Shown: positions 9,126-18,762, counted from the stretch's first letter. The stretch is DNA of 39,378 bases from Acidiferrobacteraceae bacterium (GCA_021323795.1 JAJPKH010000216.1:1-39378); one strand, 5' to 3'. The notes: generated by a model from the sequence alone, not told the origin. Translations and numbers: made by a program.

Positions 9126-10289
9126 ATGGATCCGCTAAACCTGGTTAAATTTCTAGCCGCCGATCTTCGCGCTCCCAAGGGCAGACACGGCGGTGATGCC
9201 CCGCTCGAGCTGCATCTCGAGGCCGCGATGCGCTGGCTGTGTCGCGCCCAGGACGCCTATCCGCCCGGCGGGGTTTCGATCGATTATTCGTTGATCCGTG
9301 GCTGGCGGCCGGGATATCCGGAAACGACCGGCTACATCATTCCGACGTTCGTCAAATATGGAGCGCTCTTAAAGCGTGACGAATATGTCGAACGCGCTAT
9401 TCGCATGGCCGACTGGGAGCTGTCGATTCAGGAATCGGACGGCAGCTTCAAGGGCGGCCCGTGGGGCAGCGGGCTCGGAAGTTTCGTCTTCGATACCGGG
9501 CAGATCCTCTTCGGCCTGGTCGAGGCGCACAAAGTGACCCGGCAGGAAAAATACCTCGCGGCCGCCGTGCGGGCGGCGGATTGGCTGGTGAAGGTCCAGG
9601 ATCCGGCGGGCATGTGGAAGCGCCATACCTATCACGACATTGCGCACGTGTACTACACACGGGTCGCCTGGGGTCTGGCGGAGCTCGGCAACTACGTGAA
9701 CCACGGCGTATACAAGGATGCCGCGTGTCGTAACGCCGACTGGGTGTTGACGCAGCAACTGCCGAACGGTTGGTTCAACCAGGCGGGCTTCACGAGCGCC
9801 GGCCACGAGGCGCCGTTTACGCACACCATCGCGTATACCATTGAGGGACTGCTCGAAACGGGGGACTGCCTCGGCAGAAGGGAATATGTCGATGCGGCAG
9901 AGCGTGCGGCGAAATCCCTCCTCGGCGTTTGTCGGAACGGGTTTTTCCGCGGCACGTACGACCGCGACTGGCAATCGCGCGCCACGTACTCCTGTTTAAC
10001 CGGGAACGCGCAGATCGCGATTATCTTCCTCAGGCTTTTACGGCTGCGCGGTGAGCGGCGTTTCTTACCCGCGGCGCAGGCCATAAACAAATTCCTGTGC
10101 CGCTGCCAATACACGAGCGGTGCGCCGCAGACGGCGGGCGCCATCAGCGGCTCCTATCCGATTTGGGGCGGATATCAGAGATTCGCTTTTCCCAACTGGG
10201 CGGCGAAATTTTTCGCCGACGCGCTGATGTTGCAGAAGAGCGCCGAACAAACCGTTGCCGTCGATACCGCGTCGCACAAACGAGCATGA
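9126..10289 (+). CDS. Predicted (alpha/alpha)-toroid protein, polysaccharide lyase / C5-epimerase / terpenoid-cyclase-like fold; function unknown
   Basis: Repeated helical units 'AIRMADWELSIQESDGSF', 'AVRAADWLVKVQDPAGMW', 'ACRNADWVLTQQLPNGWF', 'AAERAAKSLL'; no signal peptide seen. Confidence 0.6.
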   Translation: MDPLNLVKFLAADLRAPKGRHGGDAPLELHLEAAMRWLCRAQDAYPPGGVSIDYSLIRGWRPGYPETTGYIIPTFVKYGALLKRDEYVERAIRMADWELSIQESDGSFKGGPWGSGLGSFVFDTGQILFGLVEAHKVTRQEKYLAAAVRAADWLVKVQDPAGMWKRHTYHDIAHVYYTRVAWGLAELGNYVNHGVYKDAACRNADWVLTQQLPNGWFNQAGFTSAGHEAPFTHTIAYTIEGLLETGDCLGRREYVDAAERAAKSLLGVCRNGFFRGTYDRDWQSRATYSCLTGNAQIAIIFLRLLRLRGERRFLPAAQAINKFLCRCQYTSGAPQTAGAISGSYPIWGGYQRFAFPNWAAKFFADALMLQKSAEQTVAVDTASHKRA

Positions 10290-11506
10290 GAGTCGGAATC
10301 CTGTGGCATGTGGTATATCCGTGGGATATACGCATGGAGAAGATCATCAAGGTGCTCACCGACGACGGGCACGAGGTGCATCTCGTCTGCAAGGGCAAGG
10401 AAAAACTGCCCGAGTTCGAGGATTGCGGAGCGCTGAAAATTTATCGCATCGGCGGTCGTCCCGTTCTCGGATCGCGCGCGCTCGGTCGGCTGGTCGGCCT
10501 TCCCGTTCCCATCAATCCCTATTGGTATGTCAAGGCGCGACGCGCGTTCCGAAACGCCGGGATCGAGTGCCTGATCGTGCGCGACCTGCCCATCGCCCTG
10601 CTGGCGGGTGTGCTCGGCAAGCGGCTCGGCATACCGGTCTTTTTCGATATGGCGGAGAACTATCCGGCCGCCCTGGTTGCTTACAACAAGAACATCTACA
10701 AGCCGTTTCTTTTCGGGAATGGCTGGCTTCCCAAGCAGTACGAAAAATGGTCGCTGCGTTATATGAAGCACGTCTTCGTGGTCGCCGAAGAACAAATCGA
10801 GCGACTCGTGCGGGTGGGCGTCGATCGCAACAGGATGTCCGTGGTAATGAATACGCCGGATGTGGAGTATTACCTCGACCGCGCGCGTGAATCCGGACAA
10901 CCGGCCAATGCCGGAGAGACGGTTTTGCTTTATATCGGCAAGGTCGACGCGCATCGAGGCATCGAGGTGGCGGTACGCGCGATGCCTTCGATAGTCGCCC
11001 GATGCCCGGACGCCAAGCTTGTCCTGGTCGGCGACGGGACGGAAAAGCGGCGCCTCGAAAGACTTGCGGCTGAGCTGGGCGTCGTGGATCGGGTGACGTT
11101 CGTCGGCTGGGTGTCGTTCGATAAAGTTCCGGGCTTGATCGCGGGCAGCACGGTTTGCTTGATCCCGCACGCCAGAAGCGAGCACACGGAAACAACCATC
11201 CCCAACAAGATTTTCGATTATATGACCTTCGCCAAGCCGGTCGTCGTATCGGATTGCGCACCGCTGCGGCGCATCGTCGGCGAAACGAACTGCGGGAAAG
11301 TGTTTCGTAGCGGCGACGTTCGCGATCTGGCCGATAAGATCGTGGATCTCCTCACCGACGCTAATCGTAAGGCCATGGGCGAGAACGGGCGCAAGGCGAT
11401 TGCCGAGCGCTATCACTGGCGCCGCGATGCGCAGCTATTGCTTGCCCGTGTGAAAGACGCCCATGACGGCGCCGCCGTGCCCGTTAACGTTAACGCGGGA
11501 ACGTAA
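10286..11506 (+). CDS. Glycosyltransferase family 4
   Basis: 'MRVGILWHVVYPWDIRMEKII...', C-terminal 'ETTIPNKIFDYMTFAKPVVVSDCAPLRRIV'; ATGA overlap with preceding stop. Confidence 0.88.
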   Translation: MRVGILWHVVYPWDIRMEKIIKVLTDDGHEVHLVCKGKEKLPEFEDCGALKIYRIGGRPVLGSRALGRLVGLPVPINPYWYVKARRAFRNAGIECLIVRDLPIALLAGVLGKRLGIPVFFDMAENYPAALVAYNKNIYKPFLFGNGWLPKQYEKWSLRYMKHVFVVAEEQIERLVRVGVDRNRMSVVMNTPDVEYYLDRARESGQPANAGETVLLYIGKVDAHRGIEVAVRAMPSIVARCPDAKLVLVGDGTEKRRLERLAAELGVVDRVTFVGWVSFDKVPGLIAGSTVCLIPHARSEHTETTIPNKIFDYMTFAKPVVVSDCAPLRRIVGETNCGKVFRSGDVRDLADKIVDLLTDANRKAMGENGRKAIAERYHWRRDAQLLLARVKDAHDGAAVPVNVNAGT

Positions 11507-11586
11507 TAGGTGGCGCTGCAATCCGGGCCCGTTCCGATTCTTCGCGAAAGGTCGCCGCGGCTCGGCCTTCTCGTTCGGCAAGGCGC

Positions 11587-12708
11587 ATGCGCGTTTTGCA
11601 TTTACTGAGCAGCACGGGCTTCCATGGGGCGGAGAACATGGCCGCCGCGCTGATTCGCCAATTGGCGGCGTGCGGCGTCGAGAACCATGTCGGCATATTT
11701 CGCAGCCACGAAGGATCGAATACGGAATTACTTCAAGTAGTTCGCGAGGTCATCCAGGGCGGGGAGATCATCGATTGCCATGGAAAGTTCGACTGGCGCG
11801 CGTTCCGCGTCTTGCGCCGTTACGTTCGTGAACACAAAATAGACGTCGTTCACAGCCATAAATACAAAACCAACTTCTACGCGGTTGTCGCCTGTTTCGG
11901 ACTGCCGTCCGCCTTGGTGAGCACTTGTCATAACTGGCTGGGAACTGGCGCCAAGATGCGCTTCTACGCGGCCCTCGACAAGCGGATATTGCGGATGTTC
12001 GACAGGGTGGTGGGAGTGTCCAACGAGGTGACGATCGAGTTGCGCCGGCACATGGTTGCCGAGAAGGTGGTAAAGATCGATAACGGCATCGAGGTACAAA
12101 GGTTCGGCGGCACGCCGAAATCGGAAGCGCTGCGCATGCTCGGCCTGGGCGCCCGGCCCGTGGTGGGCTTCGTCGGCCGCCTGTCGGCCGACAAGGCGGT
12201 TTCGCATTTGCTCCAGGCGGCGCGGGCGCTGGTGAGTCGCGGCTTGGCGATCGATTTGGTGGTAACGGGGGACGGCGAATGCGCACAAAGTTTGCACGCC
12301 GAGGCGCGCGATTTAGGCGTGGGCGAGTACGTTCACTTTCTGGGCCGACGCGATGATACGCCGGCGATTTACGCGGCCATGGACGTTTTCGTGCTGCCCT
12401 CCTTAAAGGAAGCGTTTCCCATTGTGCTGCTGGAAGCGATGGCCGCCGGTGTTCCGGTGGTGGCGACCGAAGTGGGGGATGCATCTTATATTTTGGAAGA
12501 CGGCGCCTGCGGAGTGTTGGTGGAGGCCGGAGACATCGCCGCCTTGAGCCACGCGATAGAAAAACTTCTAACCGATTCGGATAAGGCGCGACGATTGGGG
12601 AGTGCGGGACGGTGGCGGGTTCGCCAACGCTTCTCGTCGATTGCAATGGCGGAACGCTATCGCGAGCTTTACAAGGATGCGCTCGGGATAAGATGCGGTG
12701 TGTCGTGA
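11587..12708 (+). CDS. Glycosyltransferase family 4
   Basis: 'MRVLHLLSSTGFHGAENMAAALIRQL', 'VGFVGRLSADKAVSHLLQAA', 'VFVLPSLKEAFPIVLLEAMAAGVPVVATEVGD'. Confidence 0.9.
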   Translation: MRVLHLLSSTGFHGAENMAAALIRQLAACGVENHVGIFRSHEGSNTELLQVVREVIQGGEIIDCHGKFDWRAFRVLRRYVREHKIDVVHSHKYKTNFYAVVACFGLPSALVSTCHNWLGTGAKMRFYAALDKRILRMFDRVVGVSNEVTIELRRHMVAEKVVKIDNGIEVQRFGGTPKSEALRMLGLGARPVVGFVGRLSADKAVSHLLQAARALVSRGLAIDLVVTGDGECAQSLHAEARDLGVGEYVHFLGRRDDTPAIYAAMDVFVLPSLKEAFPIVLLEAMAAGVPVVATEVGDASYILEDGACGVLVEAGDIAALSHAIEKLLTDSDKARRLGSAGRWRVRQRFSSIAMAERYRELYKDALGIRCGVS

Positions 12709-12741
12709 TTCGACCGCGACCGTAGAAACGGATTCGATTTT

Positions 12742-14442
12742 ATGAAGAACTACTTTCTCCTGCACGCGCGCTACGGGCGCGCTGCCGTGGTTTTTGCGTT
12801 CTTCGCGCTTGTTTGTCCGCTGGCGCATGGCGCGCCCGCCATTCTCTATACCGACATCGTCACCGGTCCGAACACCGGCGGCGAAGACGGCAACGGCGCT
12901 TATCTCACCCTGTTCGGCACCGGGTTTGGCGCGACGCAGGGCGAATCCAAGGTAACGATCAACGGCATTCCGGTCGCCGCCTATAAGCAGTGGACCGATA
13001 CGAAGATCACCGTGCAGCCCGGTCCCCAGGTGACGTCCGGGCTGATTAAAGTAAGCGTAGGGTCCGAGAGCTACTCCGATCCCAATGTCACATTTACCGT
13101 CGTCCCCGGGGACATCTATTTCGTCGCATTGAACGGCTCGGATTTCTCCGGCCGCGCGGGACGCATCGACCGGCCATTTCGCTCGATCCAAAAAACCCTC
13201 GATCGCCGGAGCTTCGGTCCCGGCGATCACCTGGTCATTCGCGGCGGCGAATGGACGGATTCGTTCGAAATGTACAAATCTTTTTTCTCCATACACCATA
13301 AGTCCGGGACCGCCGCCGCTCCGCTCGTGGTCATGGGATATCCGACCGAAACGGTCACGTTCCGGCGCACGGACAACAACAACGTGGTGCGAAGCATTCA
13401 CACGTACGCGAGCGAAGGCCACTTCGTGATCGCGAATTTGCACGTGGACCTGGCGGGTGGAGGCGGCGGTTGCATCGGCGCCGGCGTGGGTACGCGCGAC
13501 GTCCGCATCGTGAATAACGAAGGGTACGGAATGTTCGAAGACTCGGGCGGCAGCGCTTGCATCACGGGCAGCGGCAAGCAGTATCGAATATTCGGCAACC
13601 ACGTGCATCACAACGGCGGCAGCAAGCTTTATCACGGGCTGTATTTCGACGGACGCGATACCTCCGGCCCCGACGATATCGAGATTGCCTACAATCACAT
13701 TCATCATCAAACCGGCGGCCGGGGCATACAGATTTACGGCGACACCGGTACGCCGATCAAGAACGTTCGCGTGCACCACAACCTGATCCACGATATCGCG
13801 CTCGACGGCATTCTCTTCGCGCGCGATACGGCCGAAGGGTTCCAGGCGTACAACAACGTGGTTTACCGTACCGCGGTCGCCGAGCTGCGCGGTCCGAGCA
13901 GCGATTGGGGAGCGGGCGGTGGATGCATACGGTTCGCCAGCCCGGCCCTCGCGGCGGAGGTTTACAACAATACGTTTGTCGATTGCACGGTGGATAACGA
14001 TCCGGATTCCGGCGCCATCCGATTTCAGCAGGCGAGCAAAATCGCGTTGCGAAACAACATCGTCGTATCCGGAAAATATTTCATCGGCTCTGTCCCTTCC
14101 GCGCTGACCACCTCGCACAATCTTTGGCACGGCGGTGGGGTGCGTCCGGTATGGGACACGCATTCCGTGGCGGCGGACCCGAAGTTCGTCGATGGACCGG
14201 CGTCGAACTACCATCTTCAAGGATCGAGTCCGGCGATCGACCGGGGTTCCGCGGCCGTCGACACGCTGGTCGCGAACGACTACGAAGGCAACCGACGACC
14301 CCAGGGCCGGGGATATGATATCGGCGCCTTCGAATGGGTGCCGACCCGGCGGGCGGTGGCCGCGCCGGCGGCGAGCGCGCCCGTAAGCGAGAACCGAGGC
14401 ATTATGCAGGCGGCCGGTATAGACGGGCGGGGCGGAAAGTAA
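12742..14442 (+). CDS. Secreted IPT/TIG-domain, right-handed parallel beta-helix, choice-of-anchor-Q-like protein (paralogue 1)
   Basis: Signal peptide 'AAVVFAFFALVCPLAHGAPA'; TIG-like N-domain; beta-helix 'NHIHHQTGGRGIQIYGDTGTPIKN...'; 'SPAIDRGSAAVDTLVANDYEGNRRPQGRGYDIGAFEW'. Confidence 0.85.
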   Translation: MKNYFLLHARYGRAAVVFAFFALVCPLAHGAPAILYTDIVTGPNTGGEDGNGAYLTLFGTGFGATQGESKVTINGIPVAAYKQWTDTKITVQPGPQVTSGLIKVSVGSESYSDPNVTFTVVPGDIYFVALNGSDFSGRAGRIDRPFRSIQKTLDRRSFGPGDHLVIRGGEWTDSFEMYKSFFSIHHKSGTAAAPLVVMGYPTETVTFRRTDNNNVVRSIHTYASEGHFVIANLHVDLAGGGGGCIGAGVGTRDVRIVNNEGYGMFEDSGGSACITGSGKQYRIFGNHVHHNGGSKLYHGLYFDGRDTSGPDDIEIAYNHIHHQTGGRGIQIYGDTGTPIKNVRVHHNLIHDIALDGILFARDTAEGFQAYNNVVYRTAVAELRGPSSDWGAGGGCIRFASPALAAEVYNNTFVDCTVDNDPDSGAIRFQQASKIALRNNIVVSGKYFIGSVPSALTTSHNLWHGGGVRPVWDTHSVAADPKFVDGPASNYHLQGSSPAIDRGSAAVDTLVANDYEGNRRPQGRGYDIGAFEWVPTRRAVAAPAASAPVSENRGIMQAAGIDGRGGK

Positions 14443-14455
14443 TGCGGATGACGAG

Positions 14456-15475
14456 ATGATGGACTGGAAACAGTTACTTTACGTTCCCTTGAGCCACGAT
14501 TTCGTGCTGGGTTCGTTGCGCGAGCAAGCCGCGTCCACCGGCGTCACGGTCCTCGCCTACCACGAGCTTGCGCAAGACGATGCGGACGTCGAGGCGTGGA
14601 CGGTGGTCCGCAAGAGCGATTTCCTGCGCCAAATGGATTATCTCTCCCGTCACTACGATATCGTCACGCTCGACCGGGCCATTGCCCGCCTCGAAGCGCC
14701 GACCGGCGCCAGCCGGCCGCTCGCGGTCATCACGTTCGACGACGGGGACAGAGGCAACGCGGATGTGCTTTTGCCGATCGTCGAAGAGCTTCGGATCCCC
14801 GTTACCGTCTACATCGCGACGCGGCAAGTCGTCGATCGCAATCCTTATTGGTTCGATCAGGTGATCAACGCGCTGCAAGTCGATACGGTGGTGGATGTTG
14901 ATTTGGGGAAATACGGCCTGGGCAGGTACCAGATCAATCGTGCGCGCGGATCGAAGAACTGGCTGGAGATCGAGCGCTTGTTGGAAGCGCTCAAAGCGCT
15001 CGACCCGGCCGCGCGTGCCCAGGCGGTCGAGGCGATGCTCGCGGCCGTTCCGCCGATGGAGCAGCGGCGAAAGAACGGTCAAATCGAGCCGATGCGGGTG
15101 GCCGACGTGAAGGCGCTTGCAACGTGTTCGTGGATGACCATCGGCTCTCATTCGCATTGTCATAATCTCCTCACGCAGCTCAGCGCGAGCGCAGCGGAGG
15201 AAAGCGTCAAGAATTCCAAAAGCCTGCTGGAACAGTGGACCGGGAGAACGATCGAGCATTTCGCGTACCCGAACGGAACTTATGACAACATGACGGTAGG
15301 CGTGGTGCGAAAGACCGGTTTCCGCTCCGCCGTCACCTTTGAATCCCGCCTGTGGCGCCGCGTCGATTCGCTGTATTGCATCCCCCGCGTGGGTATCGGC
15401 CGGTACGACTCCTTCGAGAAGTTCAAACTGAATCTAGTAGGAGGACTGCGCGGAATCTGGAGGAGCGCGGCGTGA
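14456..15475 (+). CDS. Polysaccharide deacetylase (CE4 family)
   Basis: 'LAYHELAQD', 'AVITFDDGDRGN', 'TIGSHSHCHNLL', 'FAYPNGTYDN'. Confidence 0.88.
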   Translation: MMDWKQLLYVPLSHDFVLGSLREQAASTGVTVLAYHELAQDDADVEAWTVVRKSDFLRQMDYLSRHYDIVTLDRAIARLEAPTGASRPLAVITFDDGDRGNADVLLPIVEELRIPVTVYIATRQVVDRNPYWFDQVINALQVDTVVDVDLGKYGLGRYQINRARGSKNWLEIERLLEALKALDPAARAQAVEAMLAAVPPMEQRRKNGQIEPMRVADVKALATCSWMTIGSHSHCHNLLTQLSASAAEESVKNSKSLLEQWTGRTIEHFAYPNGTYDNMTVGVVRKTGFRSAVTFESRLWRRVDSLYCIPRVGIGRYDSFEKFKLNLVGGLRGIWRSAA

Positions 15476-15512
15476 ATGCTCCTCTTGGAAAACGGCAGCA
15501 TAGTCGGCTCCA

Positions 15513-16649
15513 ATGACACATAGCGCCAGCGAAATGGACGGCTACCACACGAGCGTCGCGACGCTTGAGGAGTTTCGCTCGAGTCGCGAGGCGTGGAATA
15601 AGCTCGTGCTGTCGATGGCGCTGCCGTCCGTATTCTTGACGTGGGAATGGCTTTACACCTGGTGGGAGCACTTCGGGAACGCGCGCCGCGAGTTGTTCAT
15701 ACTCTTGGTCCGCCGCGACGGCCAGCTGAAGGGCATCTTGCCGCTGTTTCAGGAGGGTGGTTACAAGCTCGTCGGCGGCGCATATCTCTGGTTTTGCGCT
15801 GCCAATGATCTTTATCCCGATCATCTGGACATTATTGCGGCGCCCCAAGACGCGAACGCCTGTCTCGCGTCGATTTACAGGTACCTGCTGAATCAAGACG
15901 CTGGCTGGGCCGTTGTGGAATTTCCGATGATCACGCGAGAGAGCGCGATTTATCGCTGGCTGCACGAGAAAACGGCCTCGCCGGAGAAGTCGCCGGATGT
16001 CGACCTCTCTCGTTCATCGGTGGCGCACTACATTCCGCTGGAAGGGAGCTTCGAGTCCTACTTCTCATCGCTCGACAAGAAGCAGCGATACAACGTCCGG
16101 ACGCGACGGAACCGGTTGTACAAGGAGCAGGCGGTAACATATGCGGTGCGATCCCCGGATACTGATTGTCTGGCCGTGCTGTTTGATCTGCACCGTCGGC
16201 GTGCGGAACGCAAGGGTATCGTCAGCAGTTTCGGGCATGAGGAGGTATTCGGTTTCCACCGCGCGTTCATAGAGCGCGCCGCCCCGGCCGGCTGGGTGCA
16301 GTTTCGGTTTCTCGAAGGGCCGCAAGGCGCCATAGCGGCGGCGTACAATCTCGTCTTCGCCGGCCGCGTATATTCGTACCAGAAGGGAATAGATCCGGCC
16401 TGGGAGCGTCATGGACCCGGAACCGTGTTGTTGTACGAGCTCGTGCAGGAGGCGTTTGCGCAGGGCTTGAAGGAATACAATTTTCTGCAGGGCGCGGAGG
16501 GCTACAAGAACGAATGGGCGCGGCACTGGCGCGACCTCGGCACGTTCAGGCTGTACAACCCCGGTCCGGCAGGCCGGTTTGCCGCCTGCATGTACAGCTC
16601 CAAACGTCTTCTAAAAAAACTTACGCACCGGGGAGAGGAGATTCGCTAA
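15513..16649 (+). CDS. FemAB/GNAT-like acyl- or aminoacyltransferase (paralogue 1)
   Basis: 'WEWLYTWWEHFG...', 'YPDHLDIIAAPQDA', 'KEYNFLQGAEGYKNEWA'; strong similarity to ORF 22821..23993. Confidence 0.85.
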   Translation: MTHSASEMDGYHTSVATLEEFRSSREAWNKLVLSMALPSVFLTWEWLYTWWEHFGNARRELFILLVRRDGQLKGILPLFQEGGYKLVGGAYLWFCAANDLYPDHLDIIAAPQDANACLASIYRYLLNQDAGWAVVEFPMITRESAIYRWLHEKTASPEKSPDVDLSRSSVAHYIPLEGSFESYFSSLDKKQRYNVRTRRNRLYKEQAVTYAVRSPDTDCLAVLFDLHRRRAERKGIVSSFGHEEVFGFHRAFIERAAPAGWVQFRFLEGPQGAIAAAYNLVFAGRVYSYQKGIDPAWERHGPGTVLLYELVQEAFAQGLKEYNFLQGAEGYKNEWARHWRDLGTFRLYNPGPAGRFAACMYSSKRLLKKLTHRGEEIR

Positions 16650-16696
16650 CTCGCGGGTCCAGGCGTCCCTACGGCCTTGCCGCCGACATGAATCCT

Positions 16697-17134
16697 TCAG
16701 TCCGCGACGACGGACACCTGCGCAGAAACCGGCGATTCGACACCGCCCGACCCTCTGCTCGCTACGGCGACGTACATCGTGTCGCCAACGAAGATGCCGA
16801 AGTCGCCGGGCCGAAGGCTGACGGCGGTTGAGCCAATGACGTCAACGTGCGAAGGCGTACGACCGGATCCCATAGGGGCATAATCAAAGTAGATCCGGTA
16901 GCCCGTCACCGCGGGATCGTTAACCGCGTCCCACGATATGATGTAGGTGCTGGTGGCGGGTGTGCCACCGGTGCGAGCAGAGCTACTGGAGCTCGAGGCC
17001 GATGACGAGGTGCCCCCGCCGCCGGAGGTGCCTGAAGAAGCGCCTCCGCCCCCGCCGCATGCGGTGAGCGCGATGACGAACGCGCCAAGCGTCAGTCGCT
17101 TGCCCCACGGCAATGAGCTACGTAGTCCGTGCAT
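16697..17134 (-). CDS. Small lipoprotein with Gly/Ser-rich linker and fibronectin-III-like domain
   Basis: Lipobox 'VIALTAC', 'GGGGGASSGTSGGGGTSSSASSSSSSA' linker, 'YIISWDAVNDPAVTGYRIYFD...GDTMYVAVAS'; RBS GGGGAG upstream of ATG. Confidence 0.75.
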   Translation of the reverse strand: MHGLRSSLPWGKRLTLGAFVIALTACGGGGGASSGTSGGGGTSSSASSSSSSARTGGTPATSTYIISWDAVNDPAVTGYRIYFDYAPMGSGRTPSHVDVIGSTAVSLRPGDFGIFVGDTMYVAVASRGSGGVESPVSAQVSVVAD

Positions 17135-17154
17135 TTTAATCTCCCCAGTTCGTT

Positions 17155-18762
17155 TTAGTTCTTGATGACCCGCACGTTCCGCGGTGCCGGCAACGTGGTG
17201 CCCGAAGACTCGAACGCCCCGATGTCGTAGGCGCTGCCTTGAGGACGAACGTTGCCGTCAAAATCGTCTGTAACCGCTCCATTCAATGCAAAGCCGCGGT
17301 CGATGGCCGGGCTCAACGGGCTCGTCTGAAGGCGATAGTTTTTGACGCTCACGTCGATGAACAACGGGTCCCCGGTAACGGGGGCGGTGTCCCATGACGG
17401 CGCCGTGCCCGCGCCGAACCATAGGTTGTTCGAAATGGTGCGGTTGGCTGGTGGAGTCCCGACGTAGTATTTGCCGCCGGACGCGATATTGTTGCGGATG
17501 ACGACGCGTGCCGCGCTGTCAAACCGGAAAGCCGCCGAATCGACGTCGCCGTCGACGGCGCAATCCGCAAACGTATTGTTGTAAACCTCGGCGTCGGTCG
17601 CGGGGTTATCGAAACGGATGCATCCGCCGCTTGTACCGATGTCGGCGCTTGGGCCGCGCAGCGCGGCGACCGCCGTGCGATAAACCACGTTGTTGTACGC
17701 TTTAAGTCCTGTCGTAGTGTCGCGCGCGAAGAGAATGCCATCGAGCGCGATGTCGTGAATCAGGTTGTGATGAATACGCACGTTTTTGATCGGCGTACCG
17801 GTGTCGCCGTAAATTTGAATGCCGCGGCCGCCGGTTTGATGATGAATGTGGTTATAGGCGATTTCGATATCGTCCGGACCGCCGTTGGTGGTATCGCGAC
17901 TGTCGAAATAAAGGCCGTGATAAAGCTTGCTGCCGCCGTTGTCGTGTACGTGATTGCCGAAAATCCGGTACTGTTTGCCGCTGCCGTCGATGGCCGCCGC
18001 GCCGCCGGAGTCTTCGTAGAAGTTGAATACTTCGTTGTTCACCACGCGCACGTCGACGGTGCCCGGCGTTAGGCCGATGCTGACGCCCCACTGCCGGGCG
18101 TCGAGGTGAAAGTTCGCTATCACAAAATGACCCGCGGTATTCCAGGAATGGATACCCCGGTCCTGCGTCGTGCGGACGAGAGTAACGGTTTCCGTGGGGT
18201 ACCCCATGATGACCATGGGCGCCGCTGCCGTTCCGCTCTTATCGACCACGGAGAAAAAGGAGCCGTAACGGGTGTATTCGTCGCTCCAGTTTCCGCCGCG
18301 CACGACAATGTGGTCGCCCGGGCCGAAATCGGAGCGGTTGAAGGTGTTCTGGATGTTGCGGCACGGGCGCGCTATGTCGCCGGCGACGCAAGTCGAGTCA
18401 TTACCCGTCAGTGAAACGAAAAAAATCTTCCCCGGCACGACGGTGAACGTTTGATCGGTGTTCGAGTCGCCGCCACCGCTCGTGACTTTGATGGCGCCTG
18501 AAGTAACCGCCGAGCCCGGCTGCACGGTGATCTTGGTATCCGTCCATTGCTTGACTGACGCCGCCGCGATGCCATTGATCGTCACCGTTCCCGACGCTCC
18601 GAATCCGTTTCCAAAGATGGTCAGGTACGCGCCGTTGTTGCCTTCACCGCCCGTGTTCGGGCCGGTGACGATATCGGTATATAGGATACGGGGTGCGGCG
18701 AAGCCGGCGAGGGGAAATAACAGCAGTGTCAACGTGAGGGTGCGGATAAATTGCATCGGCAT
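17155..18762 (-). CDS. Secreted IPT/TIG-domain, right-handed parallel beta-helix, choice-of-anchor-Q-like protein (paralogue 2)
   Basis: Signal peptide 'MPMQFIRTLTLTLLLFPLAGFAAP'; closely similar to 12742..14442; start placed at ATG 18762 rather than upstream ORF start 18816. Confidence 0.85.
   Translation of the reverse strand: MPMQFIRTLTLTLLLFPLAGFAAPRILYTDIVTGPNTGGEGNNGAYLTIFGNGFGASGTVTINGIAAASVKQWTDTKITVQPGSAVTSGAIKVTSGGGDSNTDQTFTVVPGKIFFVSLTGNDSTCVAGDIARPCRNIQNTFNRSDFGPGDHIVVRGGNWSDEYTRYGSFFSVVDKSGTAAAPMVIMGYPTETVTLVRTTQDRGIHSWNTAGHFVIANFHLDARQWGVSIGLTPGTVDVRVVNNEVFNFYEDSGGAAAIDGSGKQYRIFGNHVHDNGGSKLYHGLYFDSRDTTNGGPDDIEIAYNHIHHQTGGRGIQIYGDTGTPIKNVRIHHNLIHDIALDGILFARDTTTGLKAYNNVVYRTAVAALRGPSADIGTSGGCIRFDNPATDAEVYNNTFADCAVDGDVDSAAFRFDSAARVVIRNNIASGGKYYVGTPPANRTISNNLWFGAGTAPSWDTAPVTGDPLFIDVSVKNYRLQTSPLSPAIDRGFALNGAVTDDFDGNVRPQGSAYDIGAFESSGTTLPAPRNVRVIKN

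Noticed and set aside
10175-11416. 413-aa minus-strand ORF
   Set aside because: Antisense to the GT4 gene; no recognisable motif.
12568-14220. 550-aa minus-strand ORF antisense to the beta-helix gene
   Set aside because: The plus frame has a signal peptide and recognisable domains; the antisense frame has none.
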